A DNA stretch of 41,479 nucleotides. Source: Endomicrobium sp. (GTDB lineage: Bacteria > Elusimicrobiota > Endomicrobiia > Endomicrobiales > Endomicrobiaceae). This document shows, piece by piece, positions 9,824 to 18,779 of the stretch (position 1 is the stretch's first letter; every line of letters starts with the position of its first letter). Location of the stretch: contig JAITKZ010000104.1 in NCBI GenBank assembly GCA_031278115.1, positions 1-41,479 of the forward strand, read 5' to 3'. The notes below the pieces were generated by a model. That model was not told the DNA's origin. It was given only the letters and a program-made list of their open reading frames with translations, and ran no database searches. A program made the translations under genes and the position numbers.

Positions 9824-12800
9824 TACTTTGGTATTTTTATATGATACTAGGAGGATGAATACAGAGTTAGTATCTACTATTGTTCATGAACTTGGACATA
9901 ATCTTTTTACTTTGATGGGTCTTAAATTTGAAGAAGGTTGGAACAACGTTTTAAGAGATCTTGAAGAGGGGTATAGATTTAAAAGAACACACATCGTTCC
10001 CGCGTTTCATGAATTTGTTGCTCATATAACTCAAGAATTTTTTGCTATTAAATTCAAAGCACAACTAGAAGAATACCTCAAACTAGAAATAGAAACACAA
10101 TTAAGAAAAAGACGAGGAATACTACAAGGTGTATCTGCTGATGACGATGAATATGGCGATGATATCAAAAGAATAGAAGTTGAAGCTCGATCTCAAGCTC
10201 AAGCTCAAAATTTTGTTGACAGTATGAAAATAGGGGCAGAAATTGGGTTTAATAAAAATGAATTCGCGTATCCTATAGGGGTAAGAGAAGAGCATGAAGC
10301 TGCTTCTGGTTTAGTAGGAGTTATTTATTTTGTGTTAGCAAATATGGGCAAACCTCTTGATTTTAATATTTTCAGGACTTTGATGAAGATTGCTATAGAG
10401 TTTGTTAAAACAGGTGAGTTCCAAGAAAATAGCACAGAGCGTGATACAAAGTTTAGAAAATTCCTTGTAAAAGCTTCACGAGAACTTGGCATTGATACAA
10501 CAACTTTAGGAGGAATGACTGAGCAGCAAACTCGTTTAAGTTTAAGTAGTCAGAAAAGTATTTTTAATGCTTTTATAGCAGGTAATATTCCTTATGATGT
10601 AGCAGAAAAGGTGTTGCCTAAAGTTGCTTTATTAGTTTTATTAAAAGATATTGTTAGTACATCAGGTTTATTAGAAAAAGAAGAAGGCGTGTACAAAGAT
10701 TTATTAAGAAAAAGAGAAGTAAAAGATTTACAGGTTGCATTAGCTGAGTATTATTTAGAAGGCAAAATTCCTTATGATATAGCAGAAAAAATATTGCCGG
10801 CTTCGTGTCTCGGAAATCCCCGATATTTCCAACTCCCAGAACTTACTGAATTGTACAGGAAATTTGGTATAAGTGAAGAAGCGCAAGCGACAATAACAGC
10901 AATGTTAGAACTGGGACATATATTGAGAGCTAGCTTGGAAAAAGACTATTTTGAAGAATTTTTAAGAATGCACGGAGAAGAGGAAAACGCTATAAGAAGA
11001 GCTGGATTATTGGGAATAACAAAAGCGGTAAGTGCAGCGTTGAATCAAGTTGGAGTTAGTTTAACTGAAAGAATACAAAATGCTATGGAAAAAGCTTTTG
11101 TACTGCACAGAGACTGGAATCTTAGGCAAAGTATAGCTGGCGAATTCTCAACAAGCTTAATGGTAGATTATCATACTTCAGAGGCGATTGGACTTAGTGA
11201 GGCAATAGAGGAGTTTGGCAATGCAGTAGGAAGTGACGAAAAGGGATATATAAATCTTCCAGTGTATATTTTGAATGAAAGACCAGAGAATCCGCAAAAT
11301 TTTGGTTTTGAAAATACCGGAGTAAGCATAAAGGGCAGTACTCTGTGGATAGGAAGAGAAAATGGAGCTATAGTCATCTATGCCGATGGAGCTGAATATG
11401 GAGCAATTGCCGAAGAACTATCCGGAAACATGAAAACAAATGAAATTATAAAACAAAGTGTAGGAAGAGGAGCAGCAGTTAAAAATATATCTATAGAGTG
11501 GATAGAAGTTGAGTTTAAGCGCTTGCTTTACATGCAAATCCCAGTTAAAAATATATCTATAGAGTGGATAGAAGTTGAGGGCAAGGAAGAAGGAGCAAAA
11601 GGAATAAGTTATTCAGAAAATGGGAACGTAAAAGTAGGTTACGCTTTATTTAAAGAGAAGCTTGAAAGAGTCGAGCTTTTGGAATTTACGGCATCCCTTA
11701 GAGCGATTAGAAAATTAGATACATTTACGTACGCGCATGGAATAATACACTATTTAAACGATGTAAAAACATTAGAAGATTTTAAAGAATACTTACAGCA
11801 ACATCAAAAAATAGGCAACGGACAGATTTTAGTTGAAGCAAGAAAAGATGGGGTAGAAGTATTTGTTATGTCAAAGACAAAATTAGCTAAATCAAATATA
11901 AAACAGTATGAATCTTTAGGATTTGCTGGGTGTATAGACGCTAACGAGGTTGATAATAAACATAATTTATACAATTTTGCTCTTGGCACAGTGTCAGAAA
12001 TTGAAACAGTGAATGATTTTAATAATCCGCAAGAATTAGAAGAGAATCTGAAAAAAGTGAAAGGGCTAGCTTTAATAAATAATTTACAATTGAGGAAAGT
12101 TATTAATGGAGAGAGAACAGGGCTTTCTGTAACGCAGATTGTAGAAATGCTTTCAAGTTTTAAGATATTAAAAATATTTGCCAATAAACCGATAACGGTA
12201 GAATTTGCGTTTAACGCTGGAAGGAATTTTGAAATAGCGAATATTCCAAGAATTGATGAAGATAATATAGTCAAGCTGAATGAAATGATTAAGAATGGAA
12301 CTTTTGAACTTGCCGATTTAATGGAAGCGTTGAGCATTTCGGAAAACAGAGTAGATGCAATTTCGGTGTATATTACAAAACTTCAAAATCAAACAGAAGG
12401 AAAAGAAAATAGTAGGAAAATTATGAATGCATTTGTAAAAGGGATAGTAGAAAGGGTGCTTGTAGCGCATGTTTTAAGATTTGAGCGTAAAGAATTTGGG
12501 TTAAAAGACAAGAATCAAGAAATTATACTTGGTAGAGCGATTGTAATAGGCATTCAGCAAGGCACTAATTTTGATAAGAATGACGGTAGAATATTAAATT
12601 CTTTTGTTGCCGGACTAACGGTAAGTGAAGCTGAATCAAAGCTGAACGAAGCTTTACCTGAACTTATGGAGCAGGCATTTGAACAAAATGATCCGAATGC
12701 AATTAATGCGATAATAGAACTTATCCCAGGACTAGCCGAAAGAAGAGAAACTTTTGAATTAAGTGATGATATAAAACCAAGAATAGATATTAGGAATTAT

Positions 12801-12824
12801 GTCAGCATTCTATCGGCGGCATAG
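9807..12824 (+). pseudogene. giant secreted protein, fragment 4 (HELGH metallopeptidase-like segment, repeat copy B, C-terminus)
   Basis: About 1005 codons open in one frame, starting out of frame with fragment 3. Residues ~17-70: ELVSTIVHELGHNLFTLMG carries a zinc-metallopeptidase HExxH motif, and ~40 residues later AFHEFVAHITQEFF offers a possible third (Glu) ligand, a gluzincin-like layout. A short internal repeat (NIPYDVAEKVLP / KIPYDIAEKILP) follows. Copy B of the module in fragment 3 lies at ~360-440 (LELGHILRAS, EKAFVLHRDWN). A 22-residue tandem repeat (VKNISIEWIEVE twice) lies at ~557-591. The C-terminal ~400 residues are unrecognised helical sequence ending SILSAA. The only start is an in-frame GTG without a ribosome-binding site. 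If reads disprove the frameshift, fragments 3 and 4 would be one protein. Confidence 0.6.
11476..11579 (+). repeat. 38-bp direct repeat, period 66 bp, inside coding sequence
   Basis: The 38 bases at 11476-11513 recur exactly at 11542-11579, giving VKNISIEWIEVE twice, 22 residues apart. The spacer encodes FKRLLYMQIP. The period is a multiple of three, so the duplication preserves the frame. Exact identity of both copies points to a recent duplication. Confidence 0.9.
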
Positions 12825-13217
12825 CCATATTACATTAAAAATGAATTTAATCTCACGGCGGGACAATTATTTTCAAAATTAACATACCAGCAAGTCCGCT
12901 AGCAGCAATATATCTTTAAGAATGGTCCAAAATTATCGAAAAACCCTGCCGATAGAATTGAATAGAGTGTATCATATTGAAGCAAAATGTAAAATTTTTG
13001 TTTTAAGAATTATTAATTAAAACCACAATATTTTTACAATTCAGTATTCATTACTTCTTTCATTTAAGTGTATAATATGAGAAATAGCTAATAAGAGTTT
13101 AAAAAGCATATGTACATCCATTACGTTTATTTTCTGTACAATCCGCTTACTTATTGGTATGATGCGTAATCTGGAAGTTCATGTGGTTTTCAATAAAATG
13201 ATGGAAGAGGAGGTCAG
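12825..13217. other. intergenic region before the xyl remnant
   Basis: 393 bases with no gene. An 11-bp inverted repeat (ATTCTATCGGC at 12807-12817, GCCGATAGAAT at 12948-12958) spans the end of the preceding ORF. A possible promoter lies at 13047-13076. The remaining AT-rich leader to the xylA start shows no recognisable regulator site. Confidence 0.5.
13047..13076 (+). promoter_or_regulatory. possible promoter of the xyl operon
   Basis: A perfect -10 box TATAAT (13071-13076) has TTCATT 18 bases upstream as a weak -35. It would give a leader of ~135 nt before the xylA ATG at 13218. Inference from consensus only. Confidence 0.35.
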
Positions 13218-14521
13218 ATGGAATATTTTCCAGACGTAAAAAAGTATCTTTTGAGGGAGCAAGTAGTAAAAATCCGTTCTCATTTAAGTACTATAATCCT
13301 AATGAAATTGTTTTAGGAAAATCTATGAAGGAGCATTTGCCTTTGCTGCTGCATATTGGCACACGATGACACAAACTGGAAGCGATCAGTTTGGTTCTGA
13401 TGTTAATATTAGGAATTGGTTTGGTAAAAGTCCTATGGATACAGCAAAAATAGAGTTGAAGCTATTTTTGAATTTTTGTCGAAACTTGGCATTGAATATT
13501 TTTGTTTTCACGATGCAGATATTGCCCCGCAGGGAGCCAATTTAAGAGAAAGTAATAAAAATATTGATGATATTGTTACTATTATTAAAGCAAAAATTAA
13601 AGAAACTGGAATTAAAGTTTTATGGAATACTGCTAATATGTTTTCTCACCCTCGTTATGTTCACGGTGCAGCTTCAAGTTGTAATGCCGATGTTTTTGCT
13701 TATGCGGCAGCGCAAGTTAAAAAAGGTCTTGAGGTTGGCAAGGAATTAGATGCAAGGAATTATGTTTTTTGGGGCGGTAGAGAAGGGTACGAGTCTCTGC
13801 TTAATACTAACCTAAAGTTTGAGCAAGATAATATGGCTCGTTTATTTCATATGGCTATTGATTATGCAAAGGAAATAAATTTTACAGGGCAATTTTTAAT
13901 AGAACCAAAACCAAAAGAGCCAACTACACATCAGTATGATTTTGACGCGGCAACAACAATAGCTTTTTAATAAATTATGGGCTAAAAGAACATTTTAAAT
14001 TAAATTTGGAAGCAAATCACGCTACACTTGCTGGACATACTTTTGACCATGAATTAAATGTCGCTCGTTGTTATAATATGCTTGGTTCAATAGATGCAAA
14101 TCAAGGAAATTGGCTTTTAGGTTGGGATACTGATGAATTTCCGACTGATTTATATGCTGTTACATTTGCTCTCTATCAAATTGTAGAAAATGGAGGGTTA
14201 GGTAAAGGTGGTATAAATTTTGATGCTAAAGTGCGTAGAGGTTCTTTTGAGCAAAACGATCTGATTCTTGCTCATATAGCTGGGATAGATACTTTTGCAA
14301 GGTCTCTGAAAATAGTAGAAAGACTCAAAAAAGACAATTTTTTTGAAACAATTTTAGAAAAACGATATGCATCGTATAAAACTGGAATAGGAGCAGAAAT
14401 TGTAAGCGGCAAAGCAAATCTCAAAACTTTAGAAAAGTATGCTTTTGATAACACAATAAAAAACAAATCCGACCATTTGGAAGAAGTTAAAACCAGATTA
14501 AATGAGTATATTTTTCAGTAA
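13218..14521 (+). pseudogene. xylA: xylose isomerase, frameshifted in several places
   Basis: Once converted D-xylose to D-xylulose. ATG 13218 follows [18 protein letters not shown] is in frame. Family sequence then continues in other frames: [18 protein letters not shown], then [14 protein letters not shown], then [19 protein letters not shown], then LNLEANHATLAGHTF and GWDTDEFPT. At least four single-base indels lie near 13237, 13335, 13452 and 13964; the last leaves T5 where T6 restores AFLINYG. The two longest open pieces are 13476-13970 and 14006-14521. Catalytic His and metal-ligand motifs are still readable ([18 protein letters not shown]), so the decay is recent. No intact product is possible without frame correction. 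Confidence 0.9.
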
Positions 14522-14567
14522 TACATCTGAATATTTTATAATGTTATCCTTTGTTAAAATGATTGAT

Positions 14568-14615
14568 TTTATACAATAGAATGGAGAAATTTTTATACAA
14601 TAGAATGGAGAAATT
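14568..14615 (+). repeat. 24-bp tandem duplication carrying the xylB ribosome-binding site
   Basis: Bases 14568-14591 are repeated exactly at 14592-14615. Each copy includes ATGGAGAAATT, so two potential Shine-Dalgarno GGAG motifs precede xylB. The duplication also creates a 13-codon ORF (14581-14622, MEKFLYNRMEKLL) whose TGA overlaps the xylB ATG at 14619. Confidence 0.9.
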
Positions 14616-14618
14616 ATT

Positions 14619-16143
14619 ATGAAATATGTTTTAGGGTTAGATTTAGGAACAAGTTCTTTAAAAGGATTGCTTGTTTCAAAAAATGGTGAAGTTATTATTT
14701 CCTGTTCAAGCGACTATCCCGTTCTTTATCCGCAAGTCGGTTTTAGCGAACAATATCCGCGTGAGTGGATATACGCTGTAAAAACTGTTATAAAACAAAT
14801 CTTAACTGAAGTTCCTTTTGCAAAAAATAATATTGAAGCTATAAGTTTTTCTGGACAAATGCATAGTCTAGTGCTTATAGATGATGCAGGTGTTCCTATT
14901 AGAAACGCAATTCTATGGAACGATGTCCGTACAACCAAAGAATGTGCTTATATAACAGAAAAAATAGGCGAAGATTTAATAAAAATAACAAAAAATCGTG
15001 CTTTGGAAGGTTTTACTTTGCCTAAAATTTTATGGGTTATGCAAAACGAACGCGATGTTTGGAAAAAAGCACATCATTTTCTACCCCCTAAAGATTATTT
15101 AGGATTTTGGTTTACTGGGAACAAGCAAATGGAATTCTCTGATGCTGCTAGTACTCTTCTTTTGGATATAGAGAAAAAAGTTTGGAGTTCTCATATTCTC
15201 AAGGCGTTCAATATTCCTGAAAATATTTGCCCAAAACTTGTAAATTCTACAGATAAAATAGGCATCGTCAGAAAAGAAATAGCAAATGAACTTGGAATTG
15301 AAACTGAAGTAGCAGTATATGCTGGCGGTGCAGACAATGCCTGTGCCGCCATAGGTTCTGGCATAGCTACAGAAGACACAGGATTGAGCAGCACAGGAAC
15401 ATCAGGTGTTTTTTTTATCTTATGAAGGTAATAGTGTTAAAGATTACAAAGGAACTTTGCATTTTTTTTAATCATGTTGTATAAAGATTGTTATTATTCT
15501 ATGGGTGTAACGTTGTCAGCTGGAAACAGTTTAAGTTGGTTTAAAAAAACTTTCGCTGAAAAATTGAATTTTGAAGAACTGTTAGATGATATTGATAGAA
15601 TAGAGATTGGTTCAAACAATTTACTGTTTACGCCATACATTTCGGGAGAGCGCACACCTTATGCTGACAGCCAAATACGCGGTAGTTTTGTTGGTATAGA
15701 TGTAAATCATACTAGACTGTACTTTGCAAGAGCTGTTTTAGAAGGAATTACTTTTTCTCTAAAAGATTCGATGGGAATTATGCAAAACAATGCCGGGAAA
15801 CAATTTAAACGCATTGTATCCATAGGCGGCGGTGCGAAAAATAGACATTGGTTGCAAATGCAGGCTGATATTTTTGATTCTACAATTTTAACACTTAAAA
15901 GCCGAGCAGTGTCCACCTCTCGGGGCAACTATGATAGCTGCAGTTGGCAAAGGATGGTATGAAGATTTCAAATCTTGCACTGATAAGTTTGTCGTTTTTG
16001 GTAATACATTTTATCCTGCTCAAAAACAAGCGGAAAAATATAAAAAATTTATGAATTATATGGACGAGTATATCCGGCAACAAAGAGTATCTACAGGATC
16101 AATTAATAAAGACAAGCTAAAGGGGAAAAGATGTGTACATTGA
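14619..16143 (+). pseudogene. xylB: xylulokinase, frameshifted
   Basis: FGGY-family kinase that phosphorylated D-xylulose. The first 268 codons are intact (GLDLGTSSLKGLLV phosphate loop; SGQMHSLVLID; YAGGADNACAAIGSG). At 15409-15416 a T8 run, where T7 keeps GVFLSYEGN in frame, introduces TGA. A second T8 at 15462-15469, where T9 would be expected, returns the original frame, so the two errors offset each other around a ~50-nt garbled segment. A third indel near 15901 (extra C) shifts the end: PPLGATMIAAVGKGWY follows in frame 1. The open pieces are 14619-15425, 15474-15962 and 15931-16143. The last overlaps the next gene's start. Confidence 0.9.
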
Positions 16144-17481
16144 CAAACATTAAAAGAAGTTTCGTATTTCTTTTTGGCGCGCTCGGTGGACTTTTATTTG
16201 GTTACGACACAGGCGTTATATCAGGGGCAATAATATTTATTAAGCAGGATATGTCTCTGACTGATTTACAGGTTGGTATGGTAGTGAGCGCTATATTGCT
16301 TGGTTGCATGATAGGGGCGGCAACAATATCTCCTTTGTCTGATAAATTCGGTAGAAGGAAGTTAGTTTTATTTGCCGCTATTATATTCTTTCTCGGATCT
16401 TTAGCAGCGGCTTTTTCAATTACGCCAACCTTGTTGGTAATTTCAAGATTAATTTTAGGTACTGCAGTTGGAGGTGCATCAGCGTTAGTTCCTGTTTATT
16501 TAGCAGAAATGGCACCAACTCGCAGTAGGGGACGATTATCAACTTTAAACCAATTGATGATTATAAGTGGAATTCTACTAGCCTATATAATTGATTATAT
16601 ATTTGTAGACACAAACAATGGTTGGAGAATAATGCTTGGTTTTGCAGCGTTACCGTCTGCATTATTGTTCTTAGGGGCTTTGTTTTTGCCTGAAAGTCCA
16701 AGGTGGTTGATAAACAAAGGCAAAGAGGCAGTCGCTCGTAAAATTTTAATGAGTTTAAGAGATAATGAACTTGAAGCTGAGCAGGAAATAAATGATATTA
16801 AGAAAACTGTTGTAAATGGAGGAGCAAAAAATTTAAATGCCCTGTTTCAAAAATGGGTTAGACCGTCTCTTGTAATTGGCGTAGGACTTGCAATATTTCA
16901 ACAAATAATAGGATGTAATACTGTTCTTTATTACGCGCCAACAATATTTAAAAATGTCGGACTGGGATCTTCATCAGCAATTCTAGGCACGGTTGGAATA
17001 GGCATTTTAAATGTTATTGTAACCATAGTAGCTTTGCTCATTATGGATAAATTTGACCGTAAAAAATGCTTATTAGCGGAAGCATTGGAATGTCAATTTC
17101 CTTATTTGCTTTAGGTATTTTATCAAGTTTTGCAGAAGCAAATTCTTCTGCTATAGCGTATATCACAATGATATCTTCAGCGATATATATTATGTTTTTT
17201 TGTCTTACTTGGGGACATATTATGTGGGTTATGATAGGCGAAATATTCCCATTAAATATTAGAGGTTTAGGGGTTGGAGTAAGCAGTGTTGCAAATTGGA
17301 CAGCAAATTTAGTTGTAGCATTAACATTTCCATCTCTTCTTAGTTATTTTGGAACGAAACTTTTTATTCTCTACGCTTCAATGGCATTTTTTCAATACTA
17401 TTTGTTAAATATAAAGTTTTTGAAACAAAAGGACATAGTTTGGAAGAAATTGAGATAAGTTTAAAAAAAGAAATAAGGTAA
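16131..17481 (+). pseudogene. sugar/H+ symporter of the MFS sugar-porter family (XylE-like), frameshifted
   Basis: Twelve-TM major-facilitator sugar porter, probably the xylose importer of this operon. ATG 16131 follows AAAGGGGAAAAG. Signature motifs are present: GGLLFGYDTGVISGA, DKFGRRKL, PESPRWL. At 17060-17065 an A6 run (A7 expected) breaks the frame before MLISGSIGMSISLF. At about 17386 a T6 run (T7 expected) breaks it again before the canonical C-terminal FETKGHSLEEIE, which ends at TAA 17479-17481. The open pieces are 16131-17114 and 17066-17458. Without correction the transporter loses its last four to five helices. Confidence 0.9.
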
Positions 17482-17485
17482 CCGT

Positions 17486-18535
17486 ATGAATTGTAAAAAG
17501 AGTTTGTTTGGTATTTTTGAAAATCAGGAAGTATATTTACTAAGCTTCAATAATGATAATGGTTTTGGCGTTGAGTGTATATCTTACGGAGCGACATTAA
17601 AAGCCATCTATTTCCCTCGTATTCAATCCAATCGCGATGCTGAAAATAAGAGCGTCGTCTTGGGTTATGACAAATTAGACGATTACATAAAAGACCCTTA
17701 TTTTTTAGGGTCATCAATAGGTAGAACAGCTGGTAGAATAAAAGACGCATGCTTCAAACTAGACGGAGAAGAATACAAAATTAAGAAAAATGACAATAAT
17801 AATCTATTGCATGGCGGCAAAAATGGTTTTCATTCTTTAGTATGGGAAGGACAGATAATAAATAATAAAGAGAGTGTCGGGGTAAAGTTTTCAAGACTTA
17901 TTAAAAGCAGTGATGATATGTTTCCAGGGAATATGACCTCGGAAATAACTTATTTGTTAAACAACGATAATGAATTAGAAATAATTTTTAACGCTTCTTC
18001 CGATAAAAGTACTTTATTTAACCCAACAAACCATGCCTATTTCAATCTTAATCTTGGTCAAGAGAATAATATTTTAAACCATTACCTTACTATTAATGCA
18101 TACGAATACTTAGAAACAAACAATTTTCTTGTTCCTACAGGCAACAGAATCAGAGTAGAAAATAGCGGGTATGACTTTACAAAAGAACGTTTAATTGGAG
18201 AAAGTTTTAAAGTTTTGAAAAGACAAGGTACAAAAGGACTTGACACTCCGTTTTGTTTAATCGGCGGTTATCCTGCCGCTGTGTTGAAAAATGCAGATAA
18301 AACTAGAACAGTAGCAATCAGTACGGATAGAAACTGCATGGTTGTATATACGTCAACCTATTTTGACAATAAACATACAATAAACGGTATGCTTTCTAAT
18401 CCTTATATGGGAATAGCATTAGAAGCGCAAACTTTGCCTGATGCAATCCATCATGAAAATTTTGGTAGCACAGTTATGAGAGAAGGGGAAACAAAAGGAT
18501 ATAAAACCGTTATAAAAATGTGTCAATGTATATAA
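17486..18535 (+). CDS. galM: aldose 1-epimerase (mutarotase)
   Basis: Interconverts alpha and beta anomers of aldoses such as glucose, galactose or xylose in the cytoplasm. 349 residues, normal for GalM. ATG 17486 lies 4 bases after the xyl symporter stop, with AAGG nearby. Visible features: SIGRTAGRI, LLHGGKNGFHSLVWEG, the substrate-binding NPTNHAYFNL (catalytic His) and the C-terminal catalytic Glu region MGIALEAQTLPDA. It is the only intact gene of the xyl operon, in contrast to its three broken upstream neighbours. Its retention suggests a use for other sugars too. Confidence 0.93.
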   Translation: MNCKKSLFGIFENQEVYLLSFNNDNGFGVECISYGATLKAIYFPRIQSNRDAENKSVVLGYDKLDDYIKDPYFLGSSIGRTAGRIKDACFKLDGEEYKIKKNDNNNLLHGGKNGFHSLVWEGQIINNKESVGVKFSRLIKSSDDMFPGNMTSEITYLLNNDNELEIIFNASSDKSTLFNPTNHAYFNLNLGQENNILNHYLTINAYEYLETNNFLVPTGNRIRVENSGYDFTKERLIGESFKVLKRQGTKGLDTPFCLIGGYPAAVLKNADKTRTVAISTDRNCMVVYTSTYFDNKHTINGMLSNPYMGIALEAQTLPDAIHHENFGSTVMREGETKGYKTVIKMCQCI

Positions 18536-18572
18536 TTTATGCTCTCTCATGACTAGGAATAAACAATCCCTT

Positions 18573-18710
18573 TCATCCAAAGACACATTGGAATTTGCCG
18601 TTGGTGCAAGTTGTTTAAAGCATAGTATTGAAGGCGATTATAATCATGTTTCAGTCAATGAAGTTGAAAAACTTATTGCTGGGGACAATTTTGGACGAAT
18701 TCAAAGATAA
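18573..18710 (+). pseudogene. 3' remnant of a second kdgK
   Basis: Reads DTLEFAVGASCLKHSI, then EGDYNHVSVNEVEKL and GRIQR*, the C-terminus of a KDG kinase. Bases 18606-18670 are identical to 24306-24370 in the intact kdgK, while both flanks differ. No N-terminal part is present. It lies between galM and the first hexuronate transporter gene. Likely a trace of a former kdgK copy or of recombination within the operon. Confidence 0.85.
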
Positions 18711-18764
18711 ATAGATAATAAAGTCTTATGGTTTCTATCCTGTTCTGTTCAAGTTAGTAGTGAA

Positions 18765-18770
18765 GGGGGG
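18765..18770 (+). promoter_or_regulatory. G6 tract acting as Shine-Dalgarno of the MFS gene
   Basis: Six G, 9 bases before the ATG at 18780, in place of a normal AGGAGG. It can pair with the anti-Shine-Dalgarno CCUCC through G-U wobble. Shortest of four such tracts in this operon. Confidence 0.5.
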
Positions 18771-18779
18771 AAATAAAAT

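Noticed and set aside
13218..17481. Programmed ribosomal frameshifting in the xyl genes
   Set aside because: Shifts occur at many unrelated runs, in both directions and without slippery heptamers plus pseudoknots. Accidental indels explain them better.
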